64,000 nt of DNA, taken from Hybos culiciformis (taxonomy: Eukaryota; Arthropoda; Insecta; Diptera; Hybotidae). The DNA is taken from contig OZ023275.1 of the NCBI GenBank assembly GCA_964007475.1, forward strand, positions 21,844,744-21,908,743. The letters are read 5' to 3'. Under the pieces are notes generated by a model. That model was not told the origin of the DNA and ran no database searches. It worked only from the letters and a program-made list of their open reading frames with translations. Positions 23,471 through 36,552 of the stretch are shown piece after piece. The position numbers were made by a program, and so were the translations under genes. The stretch's first letter is position 1, and each line of letters begins with the position of its first letter.

Positions 23471-26400
23471 ATAAGCCGGCTGTCAATGCGGCCAACAGTC
23501 AGCTAAAGTTTAATAGCCGCTTATTTATTCTCGATAAGTATAACAATTTATCTTTTCTTATAGATACTGGGGCAGATTTGTCTGTCATTCCCCATAACCG
23601 TCACAAAAATCATACTTGCCAATTAGAACATAATTTTTTACTTTCAGCCGCCAACGGCTCAACAATAACTACTTACGGCAGCAAACTTTTAAAGCTAAAT
23701 CTTGGTCTTAGACGGGATTTTGTACACCCTTTTATATTAGCTTCAGTAAATCAACCCATTATAGGCGCCGATTTTCTAAAAAAATTCGGTTTACTGGTAG
23801 ATTTAAGAAACAAAAAGTTAATAGATCCAGCTACGAAATTATCAGTCGACGCCAATGTAATTAATTCAAACACACCAACGCCTGTACAATTTTCAATAGA
23901 AAACGAATATGGTCAATTGCTTGAAAAATTTTCAGATATTTGCAAGCCGCCCGACTATTTCGCTCCTGTTAAACATACAGTGGTACACCACATCTTAACC
24001 GAAGGTCCACTTCCGTATTCACGGCCACGTCGACTCGATTCAAGCCGCCACAAAGCTGCACTCACCGAATTCGAGCATATGGTGGAAACAGGAATTTATC
24101 AGGCCTCTTCATCATCTGTTTCGTCTCCGTTACATATGGTTAAAAAGAAAAACTCTTTCGACTGGCGACCATGCGGGGATTATCGCAGACTTAATGCGGT
24201 TACCATCCCTGATAGGTATCCTTTACCACATATTCAAAATTTTTCTATGCATCTTCAAGGATGTTCTAGATTTTCTAAAGTGGATCTAGTAAGGGCCTAT
24301 CACCTAATACCGGTAGCCGAAGAAGACATTTACAAGACTGCGATAACCACCCCATTTGGCCTTTTCGAATTTCGTAGAACTCCATTCGGATTACGAAACG
24401 CGGCCCAAACGTTTCAACGTTTTATTAATGAAGTTGTTCGCGGGTTGGATTTTGTATTCGCTTATATTGACGATTTGTTAATCGCCAGTATTAACGAACA
24501 AGAACATAAAGTTCACCTCACCAAATTATTCGAGCGTCTCTCAGAATACGGCGTAACAATAAATCGATCAAAGTGCATATTCGGTGTAACTAATTTAGAA
24601 TTTCTAAGCCACACCATTAACAAGGAAGGCATATTTCCTTCAAAAGACCGAATCCAAATTATATCCGATTTTCCGACACCGAATTCAATAAAGCAGATCC
24701 AACAATTCATAGGAATGTTAAATTATTACCACCGCTTCATCCCAAAATTAGCCGAAATATTAGCTCCTATTCATAGTCACTTAACCGTATTACAAAAAAA
24801 ACCAAAAACACAAAAACATTTTTTCTGGCCTGAAAATTTAAACGAATATTTTTCTAGAGCAAAATCAGCACTGGTTCACGCCACACTACTTGCACATCCA
24901 AAAAATACCGGAGAGTTTAGTGTTACCACTGATGCTTCCAATACGGCAGTCGGCGCGGTACTGCAGCAGCTAAGCGGCGGTGTGTGGGAACCCTTGGCAT
25001 TTTTTTCGAAGAAACTTTCTCAAGCTGAAATAAAGTACTCGACATTCGACCGAGAGCTTTTAGCCATTTTTTTAGCATTAAAACACTTTCGTTATTTCAT
25101 AGAAGGTCGCGAAATTATAGTTTTTACTGACCATAAACCACTTACGAAAGCAATTGCATCAAAAACAGATAGGACCCCACGTCAAACACGACATTTGGAT
25201 TACATTTCACAATTTACTACAAACGTGCAGCATATCAAAGGTAAAGAAAATGTTGTAGCGGACTGTTTATCGCGAATTAATGAAAATGAAATTGCATCGA
25301 ACACATCTCTTTCGCTCGATTTAGAAACTATTTCTAGACTACAGAGTAATGACCCAGAACTTCAAAAGTTACTTCTTTTAGAGACCAACAAGAAAAAAAA
25401 TGAATACAAACTAGATAAATTTCAATTTGCTGATATCAGTTTGTATTGTGAAACGGCTACGAATAAAAATCGACCCTATATACCTGAACCGTTAAGACGC
25501 CTAGTGTTTAACGCATTACATAATTTAGCGCATCCCGGCATCCGTGCTACGCGAAAAATTATAACTTCAAGGTATTTCTGGCCTAAAATTAATAAAGACG
25601 TGACTTTGTGGACAAGATCTTGCATCTCTTGCCAAAAATGCAAAATTCAACGCCACACAAAATCACAATTTGAAAAAATTAACATGCCCGCGGGGCGATT
25701 TGAACACATTCATATCGACATAGTAGGACCCCTGCCACCTTCTAACAGCTTTTCTTACATATTAACTGTCATCGATCGTTTTACACGATGGCCAGAGGCT
25801 TACTGTATGAGAGATATTTCGGCCACTACTGTCGCAAGGACATTCGTTGAAAATTACATTTCACGATTTGGAACACCGTCTACTATTACTACGGACCAGG
25901 GTACCCAATTTCAATGTAAACTTTTCAGAGAACTCACAAATATTTTAGGAACACACAGCATTTCAACTACATCTTATCACCCTCAGAGTAATGGCATGGT
26001 TGAAAGATTACATCGCCAAATTAAAACTTCAATCAAAGCCAGAGGCGACACAGCCAATTGGAGCCTTGAACTTCCATTAGTTTTACTTGGCATTCGCGTT
26101 GCAATAAAAGAAGACCTACAGTGCTCTCCGGCGGAATTAGTCTACGGCCAACCTCTAAAACTGCCTGGCGAAGTATTCATATCAAATAATAAAGAAATGG
26201 ATACCGACCCTACTACCCATACAGTACTAGAAAACATACGTAAAATCATGCAAAACTTAATTCCCACAGAAACTCGGACTAGTAAACAAACGGACATATT
26301 TGTACCTAACCAACTTAACGATTGCGAATTTGTATTTATCAGAGTAGACAAAGTTAAAACTGGATTAACACCTCCATATGAAGGCCCGTATCGGGTGGTT

Positions 26401-26517
26401 AGAAAATTTAGAAAATACTTTATAATTGATGTCAAAAATAAAAATTCTTCCGTATCTATAGATCGTTTAAAACCAGCATTCGGTATTTCTAAAATAACTT
26501 TCAGCGAAGATGAATAA
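23455..26517 (+). CDS. pol: Pol polyprotein: protease, reverse transcriptase, RNase H, integrase
   Basis: The -1 frame is open from 23455 to TAA at 26515-26517. Expression is expected by frameshifting from gag, not from its own start; a TTG at 23578 lies inside the protease. Aspartic protease: DTGAD at 23563-23577, then IGADFL at 23761-23778. Reverse transcriptase: catalytic D in [10 protein letters not shown] at 24283, YIDD at 24463-24474. RNase H: D at 24931 (TTDASN), E at 25054 (DRELLAIF), D at 25129 (FTDHKPL). Integrase: H2C2 finger residues at 25519, 25531, 25621 and 25630; catalytic D 25717, D 25894 and E 26002, giving D-x58-D-x35-E. The C-terminal part has a GPY/F-like segment ([10 protein letters not shown]...DRLKPAF) and no chromodomain. 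All catalytic residues are present and there is no stop or frameshift. Domain order places it in Ty3/gypsy; the exact clade (perhaps near mdg3/micropia) is uncertain. Confidence 0.95.
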   Translation, partial: TTPKLNKPAVNAANSQLKFNSRLFILDKYNNLSFLIDTGADLSVIPHNRHKNHTCQLEHNFLLSAANGSTITTYGSKLLKLNLGLRRDFVHPFILASVNQPIIGADFLKKFGLLVDLRNKKLIDPATKLSVDANVINSNTPTPVQFSIENEYGQLLEKFSDICKPPDYFAPVKHTVVHHILTEGPLPYSRPRRLDSSRHKAALTEFEHMVETGIYQASSSSVSSPLHMVKKKNSFDWRPCGDYRRLNAVTIPDRYPLPHIQNFSMHLQGCSRFSKVDLVRAYHLIPVAEEDIYKTAITTPFGLFEFRRTPFGLRNAAQTFQRFINEVVRGLDFVFAYIDDLLIASINEQEHKVHLTKLFERLSEYGVTINRSKCIFGVTNLEFLSHTINKEGIFPSKDRIQIISDFPTPNSIKQIQQFIGMLNYYHRFIPKLAEILAPIHSHLTVLQKKPKTQKHFFWPENLNEYFSRAKSALVHATLLAHPKNTGEFSVTTDASNTAVGAVLQQLSGGVWEPLAFFSKKLSQAEIKYSTFDRELLAIFLALKHFRYFIEGREIIVFTDHKPLTKAIASKTDRTPRQTRHLDYISQFTTNVQHIKGKENVVADCLSRINENEIASNTSLSLDLETISRLQSNDPELQKLLLLETNKKKNEYKLDKFQFADISLYCETATNKNRPYIPEPLRRLVFNALHNLAHPGIRATRKIITSRYFWPKINKDVTLWTRSCISCQKCKIQRHTKSQFEKINMPAGRFEHIHIDIVGPLPPSNSFSYILTVIDRFTRWPEAYCMRDISATTVARTFVENYISRFGTPSTITTDQGTQFQCKLFRELTNILGTHSISTTSYHPQSNGMVERLHRQIKTSIKARGDTANWSLELPLVLLGIRVAIKEDLQCSPAELVYGQPLKLPGEVFISNNKEMDTDPTTHTVLENIRKIMQNLIPTETRTSKQTDIFVPNQLNDCEFVFIRVDKVKTGLTPPYEGPYRVVRKFRKYFIIDVKNKNSSVSIDRLKPAFGISKITFSEDE
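23461..23467 (+). promoter_or_regulatory. -1 ribosomal frameshift heptamer CCCAAAC
   Basis: In the gag frame the bases read C CCA AAC directly before the UAA stop, matching the X XXY YYZ rule for -1 slippage (X=C, Y=A, Z=C). After slippage the ribosome would read CCC AAA and continue in the pol frame, which is open from 23455. Placement immediately before the stop makes this the obvious route to Gag-Pol. Confidence 0.82.
23469..23526 (+). other. Possible stimulatory stem-loop after the slippery site
   Basis: AAATAAGC (23469-23476) can pair with GCTTATTT (23519-23526), enclosing weaker pairs such as GCTG (23479-23482) with CAGC (23500-23503) and the self-complementary AGCCGGCT (23474-23481). 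The first pair is only one base past the heptamer, shorter than the usual spacer, so the lower stem may be open during shifting. Confidence 0.4.
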
Positions 26518-26566
26518 CGTTATTAGGAAAATTTGGTTTGCTAATTTTGGTTGAGGGGACGTACTT

Positions 26567-26578
26567 GTGGGAGAGTGA
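26567..26578 (+). other. Polypurine tract
   Basis: GTGGGAGAGTGA, eleven purines of twelve, ends directly at the TG of the 3' LTR, where plus-strand DNA synthesis is primed in LTR elements. A second purine-rich block (GAGGGGA) lies slightly upstream at 26553-26559. Confidence 0.75.
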
Positions 26579-26980
26579 TGTAGCGGTCGAATTAAGCTAC
26601 AACACCGTATACATAAAATTTTAATATATATATTTTATATATTTACAAATACACTTTATGTGTACTTATATAAAATATATATTCATGCCCCTTTTTGAAT
26701 AAAAGAAAAAAAGGCATTTTTAAGATCACGGTAAAATCATACCATATACCTGAATTGAAAATAATTTTAAGTGAAGCTTGAATTTCATATTTCTAATAAT
26801 AAAATTTTAGTTGAAGTTTGGATTTCGCTAAGAAAAGAAATAAAAATAATTTTGTATTTTATAAAGAAAAAATATTAAATAAATTAATATTCAATTTAAA
26901 TACATAAAGTTTTTATTGCATTTATTTCAATAAAAAATAATAACTTCTTTAAAAAAGCTCATACAACCAAAGTAGCTATA
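26579..26980 (+). repeat. 3' LTR
   Basis: 402 bp, identical by eye to the 5' LTR except T at 26946 (A in the other copy). Followed by the target duplication ACTT at 26981-26984. Confidence 0.95.
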
Positions 26981-26984
26981 ACTT

Positions 26985-29983
26985 TTGCTGATAAAACCAT
27001 GTAATAAAAATATTTTTTAAAATCAAAAAATCTATTTCAAAATATAATTTGTTTTTCAAATGTAATACTTTTATGGGGTACATAACAATTCTACTTAATT
27101 TATATAAAATTATATAAATCAGAATTTCATTATAATTTCAATAAAGTGGAAGCAAAAAAAAAACTTTGACCAATCAAATCGGGCGAACTAGATATATATT
27201 AGAAGAAAACATATTATCAATTTTATAACAAATATTTATCATTGATAATAAAAATTTTGAAAAACAGCCCAAAAATTCTTGATCCCTTGCAGAATTTTCA
27301 ATAAAAAGCTAATCAAAAATCTTTAAAGTATATATGTGTATGTATTACGAAGAACGATTAGGTATTTCGAATTATTTACCATTTTATTCTATGAATTTTT
27401 TTATTATTTATTTTTTTATTATTTATCTTTTATCATCATCAATCAGAAAATTTTTACGAAGCTAAATAATTTAGTTTAGGAAAGCAACAAATAATAATAT
27501 TGAAGAAAATTTTGATAAAAGGTTCCGCTATGATTTGATTGATTATGAAATTTGTTTGCCATGTTGAGTTAACAGCAACTAAGGAGAAAGCATATGTATA
27601 AAAAGTAAAATTAAAAACTATAATTTCGTTTGCTCAGTATAATAGTAATGTATGATAGATATACACTGTTATTATAGCATCTTTGGATTCCCGAAGTCCA
27701 CTTTATAAGTATACAATTTCTATCCTTTCTTGAAAATCTTAAACCTAGCATGTAAATATGAAAATATTTTAATTTTGATATTAAATTTTTATTTAAATTT
27801 TGATTTTTTCAAAAACTCTAAATTTCGTTTTACTCAAACCTATACTTGTTGAGACCATTTTTAATAAAATTTTATAGTTCTATAGTTCTATAGTTCTATA
27901 GTTTTGGCTTTATTTTTAAATGTCAAATTAACTCATCTGATATATAGTGCCAAAAAGTTTCGCATTATCTTTACTCTTGATGTAAACTACAAGATTTAGG
28001 AATGCACAACAAATTTTTGTACTTTATACATGTACGATTTGGAATTATGTTTAAATGTCAAAACGTATTTAATTTAAAATTTTTTTTCCATAAAATATTT
28101 TATTTGAGAAAAACAAAAATTTAACTATTTTTTTAATAGTAATAATCAATATATATCTATGTTCAAACATTTTTTTCAATTAAAATATACATTTTCTTGT
28201 ACGAAAGGATACCATAGAAAGATGAGTAAATCTTGACAGACCTTAAGTCTTAAAATTAAAATCAATCATAATTTTTACTACAATTTTCTAACGTTTACAG
28301 ATTTTCTTTATTATGATAAGAAGAAAACAGAAAAATGCTATTTCTTTGAGAATGTTTTTCGGAACTGATTCATGATATGAAAATTTTCATAAAAAAGAAG
28401 ATATAATCTTTTGAATTTTATTTTAAGATTTTTATACAGATTTATTCCCTTTTTTTTTATAAACATATATAAGTTGTAGGTACATAGTAGGTTCATTACC
28501 TAAATATTTTTATTTTATATTGTAAAAAAAACTCAGGAATTTTCTTTTTAATACGATTGCATTTAAATCTCGGAAATATTTTCAATCCAAAAGATTTTAC
28601 AATAATCTAAGAATTTGAAAAATGTTTAAAGCAAAATAAACATTTTTATGCTTGAAAGAATTTATTTAAGAAAAGGGAAATGGGAAAATAATAAAAAAAA
28701 ACTTAATTAAATGATTTGAAATAAAATTTGTTGTTTATATCGAAATGAAACTGGGAATTTTTTTTTAGAGATCATTATTTTACATTTATTTTTAGTTATA
28801 GGGTGTGAATGTTGTACTCTACTAAATTAACATTGTACGATGAAGAAAAATAAAAATATTGAAAACAACGTGAAAAACATTGTGCATTGATGTCCTGCAG
28901 TTTTCCAAGTAGTTTATTATAAAGCAATTTATGTATGAATGTATATATATACGTACCAACATATGTATGTGTATGAAAAAGCTCTAGATTTTATTTTTTC
29001 AATACACACATTTATGTTAAACGTGAGGCCACAATAATTTATGATATTTTCTCTAATATTATGTGGTTTGATGTGAACGTATACATTATTTTGATGTTAA
29101 ACTATAGCTATGTTTCGATTTATGTACACTACCAGAGTGTATATTCTATATTATGTTGAAATTTTTTTTTTCAAACTCTCTAGATATTGTAAATATAGTT
29201 ATATCTAGTTCGTCGAACAGAACTACACAGAAATTTGAGTTTTTTTTTTATTGAATTTTCATTTTATTTTAATAAGAAAAGCAATGAATATTATCCTCTA
29301 AACGAGTACAAACATTGAGAAACTGCTTACAAAATTAATAGAATCGAAAAATATACAATCCAAACATAACATTGTTTACTTTCACAATGGATCAACCTTT
29401 TTTTAATTTAATTTATTTTTTTTCCTTCGTGTGGTATTACTAAATTAATGATAATCATAAATAAATAATAATTTCATTTCTTGTTATAATCAAATTTTCG
29501 AACTAAAATTTATATTTATACAAAAAAATGTTTATATTACATACATATATCATATAATTTATATAATCATCAAGAATTCAAATTAAAAATAAAAAATAAA
29601 ATATGTAAAAGTGAAGTACAAAATTATACATGAAATTAATATTAAATATAATCCTTGTCTATTTTTCATATATTTAGGTTAAGTTTCTTTGTTTCTTATC
29701 CTTTTCTATAATTAATAATAATAATAGAAATAAGAATTATGAGATTTTGTTATTAATATAACATATCATATGAATCATAGCCTTATTTTCGAATTTCATT
29801 TATTTTTTGTTGAAACAAGCTCAAAAATTTTAGTCATTTATTGTAATGTAATGCTAAAAGTAATCACATACTATTTTGTAAATATAACTTAAATGTTGTA
29901 AGAGAGATTGTATTGGGAGGGACCAGAAAAGAATTACAAAACATATTTATTTTGTTGTTTGTATTGCTGATACTTATATTGAT
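26985..29983. other. AT-rich non-coding stretch
   Basis: No gene supported. It holds a four-fold TATAGTTC octamer at 27873-27904 and otherwise only homopolymer-rich sequence. Confidence 0.5.
27873..27904. repeat. Octamer tandem repeat (TATAGTTC)4
   Basis: Three exact copies and a fourth ending in T instead of C. Confidence 0.95.
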
Positions 29984-30265
29984 TAGCCGAGACGTGTTGT
30001 ATTGCTGAGCCTAGAAGTATCAAATCATCAATGTGATGGGTTACGTTTTCTTTTTTAATAAAACATATATGGCTTTGAAAAATTTACATTGTTGTTGTAG
30101 ATTTATGATATTAGAATCAATGTATTTGCTGAAGATGGTTTGGAATTAAGGCGAAATATATAGAAGTTTTTACAAAGACATATATGTTTTATTAAAAGAA
30201 AAACGTGACCCATCACATTGATGATTTGATACTTCTAGGTTCAGCAATACAACACCTCTCGGCTA
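29984..30265. mobile_element. TA-flanked hairpin MITE (282 bp)
   Basis: Left arm 29984-30071 and right arm 30179-30265 are inverted copies about 95 % alike by eye. Differences include GAGACG/GAGAGG and GGTTACG/GGTCACG. The outer ends read TAGCCGAGA and TCTCGGCTA, so the unit can be read as GCCGAG...CTCGGC flanked by TA, the target preference of Tc1/mariner elements. Because TA is part of the palindrome, the duplication itself is not proven. The 107-bp core has no coding potential. Confidence 0.8.
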
Positions 30266-32861
30266 AAACATATATTTATATTTGCCAATTTATATATAGT
30301 ATATGTAGTAAAAGTGACACTGGCGTAAAAAATTATAAACATTTTATCATTAAATTAGAGGTATTCGCTTAATTAAAAAAAAAATGTTATGTTAATTTAT
30401 GAATCGGATAGGCGTTGTTTTTTTTTTTTATTTAACACAGGAATTACCTAAAACCATCTTTTTTAATTTAATATTTTTTTTTTAAATTAATATTTCATAT
30501 AATAAAAATATAATAATTTTTATGGCATGCTTCCTTTGAAAATAAATATCAAGGATACAATGTTAATGCATTTAACAAAAAAAAAAGTAAAGTGAATACA
30601 TAAACATAAAACTAAAATAAAATTAAAAACAAAAACGCTCAAAATGCGTTAAATTATAATAATTTTATAAGTGAATGACTTAATTGTTTTTTTCCAGGCT
30701 GGTAATCTTATAGGCTTATATAAATTCTATAGTATCAGCCAGTGAGAATTTAACTTTAAAAAAAAAAATCTCACAATTAAATGAATGTACGAAATTTTGT
30801 ATTCTTGCAATCAATTTTGTAATTCAATTAATTTGCATCACGGGAGACAGCACCATAAAGGAAGCAAAAAATAAAATGTGGCAAAATATTTTTACCGCAC
30901 ATTGAAAACAAATTTTGATTTTGTTTTATATATAGAGAGTTTGTTATTCATCAAATAAAATAAAAATCGCACTGTTTTTAAAACAATTTTATTTTTAATT
31001 TGAATATTTTTTTGCCTTTTTTCGTAGCTTTATTTTATTTTTTATACACCATGCAGAAAAATATAAAAATACCACCCTCTGACACCTGAAAGAAAAAGGA
31101 AATGAACTTAGATGAAAAAAAAAAAACTAAGATATATAAAAAATAAACCACACGTTCGCAGCGAAATTTTATCTTTAATTAACAAGACAAAAAAGCTTTA
31201 TTCAATAGAATTATTTGATGAACTATTATTTTTTTATGGGTTTTTTTACGATGCATTTTAGTATTTGCAGCATGACCTTACTTTATAAAAAAAAATTAAT
31301 TTAACATGGAGATTTGTGTTTTATTAATGCAAATGTTTTTATTAACGTTTAAATGTATGTTTCCTATTCTGTCAGAAACGGCTGACAGAAATTTATTCTA
31401 TTTGCAGCTTCTTAAGAAACGAAGGATTTCAGTGGGGCCCGTATAAGTTGATCCCAAGTTTTTATTGCGATTGTGATCAATAATTTAGTTATTGTCAACA
31501 TCTCACTGTAAAAATATTTATATTTTATTAAAATACAATTAGAAGTTCGACTTAAGAAATCCATATCCATAAAATATTGCAAATTCAGCACTAATACATC
31601 ATATGCATCATGTACTTTGAAAAAAAATCCAGTCGACACTGGTATCATCAGTGACTGAACAAACTAGCCAGATATTCAACTAACTAAGAAACATATCTTA
31701 CGTCTGTACTGGTGACCTAATTAAGTCTCAAAAAACATTTTGCAATCGGAAGACAATCGTAGTATATAGATGATTAATGCAACTCAAAATCTTCAACGTT
31801 TTTTTTTTTTTTTGCTAGAATGTTAGAACTCCAATAGAAGTTAATAAAATTTCGTAGTTCCCCTAAATTTTATTTCTACAAATTTTAAATTGCTTTTACA
31901 AAATATGTAAACAAATCATTCATAATTTTGAAACTAATATTTTGACAGTGACAATATTTTTTTATTTTTTTCTTATATGATTTATGACTTATTATATGAA
32001 TGCAATTTTGTTCTCTTTTAAAAAAAAAGTTATAAAAATATTTTTTTCTATTAAGAATTTCTTTAATAAGCGACGAAGAACAACGTAGAAACTACACAAT
32101 TTTGATTTATGACAATATTGTTATTTTTGCTACAAAATATATGTGACGTATGAGAATTATTTATTGGTTAACAATATAATGTTTTTAATGTCAATCAGTT
32201 AAAATTATTAAAATTATAAAATTTGTCGTTCGTTGCGTTGTTCCTAAACTTGGATTTTCTTTATCAAATTTCAAAACCGAGCCAGAGATATATTCCCTAA
32301 AATGAGAATGACGTTTCAAGGACGTTTTATAAAAATAAAGCTTAGTATTTTTAAAATGCATAATTATGTGGTGATGGGTAAGTTCTTTATATTTTCTTTT
32401 TAAAATATAGCGCTTGTGTACTATTCAAAGCACCATTACTAACTATTGAAGTTACCTATATATTATAAAAAATGTAAATAGCAACTTATATGAATGATAA
32501 AAACCCAATTTAATCCCTTAAATACTTAAATTTATTTGTTCTGTATTTTAAAAATTATATATTTTTTGAACGAATATATTTATATTTTTTAATTTATTAG
32601 AAATTTATTTGCAAAAGAAATGACTTTAACAACACTAAATGTTGAAGAGGCAATTAAATATTATAAATTTATTAATATGTAAATTTTGATGAATTTAATG
32701 GTAAGAAAATTCTTTAAATAATTAATAAATTCTAAATTGCGAATTTTGAGTACTTGCAATAATATTTCAAATATTTTGTGCCACCTTTTCTCTTATCCTA
32801 CTTAGTGTTAATTATATACAAAATAATGTAAGTCATAACAAATCCGTATATATGGCTTTGG

Positions 32862-32898
<37 letters not shown>

Positions 32899-35800
32899 CA
32901 TCTTATATGTACATACCTTACTAAAATAACTTTAGCATTATATTTTCATTTCTGAATTTGTTTGCTTCTACACATAAGAGAATAAATACAATATCAAAAC
33001 ACATTATGTATTATATTTAATTTTTTATTACTACAAATATAAATAAAATATAAGTACACAAATATTATATATTATATTTATTTATATAAATATAAAATAT
33101 ATATTACATTTTCTATTACTGATTTTATTATTAGGTTTATATTAAATAAAAATATTTGTATATAATGTATTAAATTATTCGAAAATATAAAATAATTTGG
33201 CAAAATCGCTTAATAGTTAATAATTCTATAAAAATAAATAAATTCTATTAGAAATTATTATATTTCTTATTTCCTTTGAATTCGTTTTTAGTCAAATTTA
33301 GAGATTTTATAAAAACCATTATAAATTGTTTATAGGGCATAAATTGATAGTTGAACATTCTATGATGTGTCTAAATTTTGAGAATAATTTGTAGTAAAAA
33401 ATTACTTAAGGAATAAACCTATTACTTAAGGACTAAACCTATCAAAAGTAAAATATATATATTATATTATATTATATACCTATTATATTATATTATATAC
33501 GAATATACCTGATAGCTGATACACTATTTTTGTAATTAAATATTTAAGAGAAAATGTTTATTTTTATATGATATTAACAAAACAAGTTAGAAAAAAAAAA
33601 TCGGAATAAAAACTGAAAATTATATTTCTAGAATCAAAATTAATTTACATATTTCATTTATTAAAAAATATTTTTATATCATATAAGGTCTAAATAATAT
33701 ATAGGCAATCCTCTCAAGAATTAGTTTCATTTTAGATTTCAGTTTGTATTCAATTATAAATTAAGAAAATGATTGCAGTAGATTTATCAATGACTATATC
33801 AAGTATATATGTATGTGCATAATAAATTAATATTTTTTTTTTAATTTCTAGATTAATTAATTGTTAAATTTTCTATAATATTATTTTTAATCTTTTTTAT
33901 AATATTATATTTTCATCGAAGCGATATTTCTTAATATTCCAAATAATTATTTTAATAATTAAAATAAGTGGTCTATAATTTTATACAGAAATGAACATAA
34001 AAAGATAAGCAAATCAATAAAATCCATCGTTTTAAAGTTTATGATAATAAATGGATAGAAAATATTTTTAATAATTTCAAACTAATGGGTTTTTATATTT
34101 GGTTTTAGACCCAATACTGAACGTATCAATGAGAATAGAAACAAAATTTTAAAATATTTTGAATACTTGGTAGTCCGAATATTTCGTAAAATATCTCGCA
34201 GGATATGGAGCAATTATATGAAACCTATCAGATCAATGTATATTAATAATTACAAAAAAAGATATCTATTTTTATATAATATTCCCTCTAATGTTAAAGT
34301 CCGCAATACAGATCTTAATAAAACTTTAATTTTTTTTTTTTTTAACTGATTACAATTTAATCATTACCCTATATTTTATTTTATTGATTCGAATATGTCT
34401 TTCACAATTTATCACGATTATAAGAAATAAGTTTTTTATTGATTGATTATGATTTATGTCGTACATAATAACATAATATGTTTTAGTATTTCAAAAATAC
34501 TTTAATGATAATTGATGTTTGAATGTCATGTACAATTATTATATCTTTCATTATGTTTGATTTTCAAAATTTTGATTTCATATAAATTTTTTTTCAAATG
34601 AACTCAATAAATTCCACCTGTAGCTTTAAGAAAAAAAAATTTTCTGATTAAGAATCGATAAAAACTTAGTATTTTCGAATCTAGTTATATTGATATTTTG
34701 AATTGAATAAACACTTCTCAATATAATTAAAATTAGTATGCTAATTATGGGGTTTGGATCTATATCTCGAATGAAAATGTCTTTTCCATCGACTGAGCTG
34801 ATAGAATCGAATCTAATTTTTTTTAATAACATTTTTTTTAAATCTAAAACTTGCTAAATTAAAAATTATTTCGAATATGAAAGTTTTGTGATTAAAATAT
34901 TTTCTGAATAAATTTTTAATCTCAAATACTGCAAATCATTATTCAGTATAAACTAGAACAAACTATCAATACATTTTAGTTTAGTCGGTAGATGTGTCCT
35001 TCTGGCTATTTAGTTATTTGTATAATATATTCATTTTAAAAACAATTGAATAAAATATCGTTTTTTCTGATAATAGAAATTAAATAATTTCGAAGTATTT
35101 TTAAAAATAATTATTAAATTTATATTTTTCGTTTTAAAATATATATATATAATATATATGTATATGCATGAATATTGTACATGTTAACTATGTCTACATG
35201 ATTTTCATTATGTTGATTAAATTGGCGTGTCCAAGTGATTGTTTTTTATATCATACACAAATACACTTAATATTGAAACATTTACTATTAAATGAAAATT
35301 TTTGAAAAATAAATGAATTAGCAATTTTCTATTTTAATTTAAATTACCTATATATTTCATTTCAATCAACAATTAATTTTATTTATCAAAAGTAAATATT
35401 AATTTTGTTAGTCAAATTTCTATTTTTGAATTCAAAATTAAACTAAATTCAACCTAAACACAGCATATTCTATAATTTCGGATCCTAAAACGATTTAGGA
35501 CTTAAATGTAAGCTCGGACAGTACTCACTGTTCATAATTATGCGCAATATGAACCATATTTTTTTGGAAAATTAAGCACGAAAATGAGATATTATCTAGC
35601 TTGTAGTAAATTTTTAAACCGCTAATTTATAATATCAAAATTATTACATCAAAAATATATGAATATATGAATCCAAATAATTTTTCTTCAAAACAAAACA
35701 ATAGAACTTCCATCCACTTCTGAATTATTTTTTTTTTTTTTGAATTTAATTGAACAACCATGTTGAAATAAATAAGTGAAAGGAATATATTTAAGGTATA

Positions 35801-36452
35801 TTTTTTTATGCGGAAAGGCTAAATTTTGCATATTTCAAAAGTCTTAGTACAGCAAAAATCGAGTACATACATATACGTTTTTATGTATATTTTTTTATTT
35901 AATTTTTAAATATACTAGACGGAATATGAAATGTAATATGGATAACTAAATATGTACAAATGTCTTTCAAAAGTAGAACAGAACGAAATGTAGTGCATGT
36001 GCATTGTACATGAATAAATAAATGACACTACTATTTACTATTTTAATTTTGTTTATTTTTCAATTTTCATTTTATAAGCTTTTTTGCGAAGGATTTTCTA
36101 CTGTTTTTTTTTTCACGTTTTAAAATATTTTCAACCATTATTTTCAGCGCTTATATGTATGTTAGACAGTGTGCCATAGAATTTATGGCCTTTACATTAG
36201 AGCAATTCAAGTTTTAATAATTAAGTATAAAACGAACTTGCAAATTGAAATTTCTTATAATTAAAAGTTATTATCAGGTTGTATCAAAAAATGTATATAT
36301 TTAATTGTAATTTCTATAATTATATACAAAATTTAAATTAATGATCATAATTAATTGTAATTTTTTTTTTCGTTATTTGAAGGACAATAATAAATTTTTC
36401 AAATGAATTAAGACTTTAAGAGAACCTGGAAATATAGTTTGCTGTTTGATTG
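30266..36452. other. Long AT-rich non-coding stretch
   Basis: No gene supported. An (AT)n microsatellite lies at about 32863-32894. A short perfect inverted repeat CTGTCAG-AAACGG-CTGACAG lies near 31369-31388. The 78-codon minus-strand frame at 31412-31648 has somewhat balanced composition but no domain. Confidence 0.5.
32863..32894. repeat. (AT)n microsatellite
   Basis: Uninterrupted AT dinucleotides for about 30 bp. Confidence 0.9.
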
Positions 36453-36552
36453 AAACCGGCTGATAGAAAGGGTTGACTGAAAAAAATATATAAAAATATA
36501 TAAAAAATATATAAACCGGCTGATAGAAAGGGTTGACCGAAAAAAATATATA
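36453..36552. repeat. 60-bp tandem duplication
   Basis: AAACCGGCTGATAGAAAGGG and the following 20 bases occur at 36453-36492 and again at 36513-36552, with one change (T 36478 / C 36538). A 20-bp AT-rich linker separates them. The near identity implies a recent event. Confidence 0.9.

Larger units (their letters stand above)
21665..26980 (+). mobile_element. Complete Ty3/gypsy-type LTR retrotransposon (5,316 bp)
   Basis: The element has all parts of an autonomous Metaviridae-type retrotransposon in order: 5' LTR, tRNA primer site, gag, pol (protease, reverse transcriptase, RNase H, integrase), polypurine tract and 3' LTR. It is flanked by the 4-bp duplication ACTT (21661-21664 and 26981-26984), consistent with Ty3/gypsy integrases. 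RNase H before integrase is Ty3 order, not Ty1/copia order. There is no env-like frame between pol and the 3' LTR, so it should not be an endogenous-retrovirus (errantivirus) type. The LTRs are identical except for one base, and both reading frames are uninterrupted, so the insertion is recent and the copy may still be active. Its codon use and GC content exceed those of the surroundings. Confidence 0.96.

Noticed and set aside
23578..23580. TTG as the start of pol
   Set aside because: It lies inside the protease active-site region (just after DTGAD). The frame is open from 23455 and is better explained by frameshifting.
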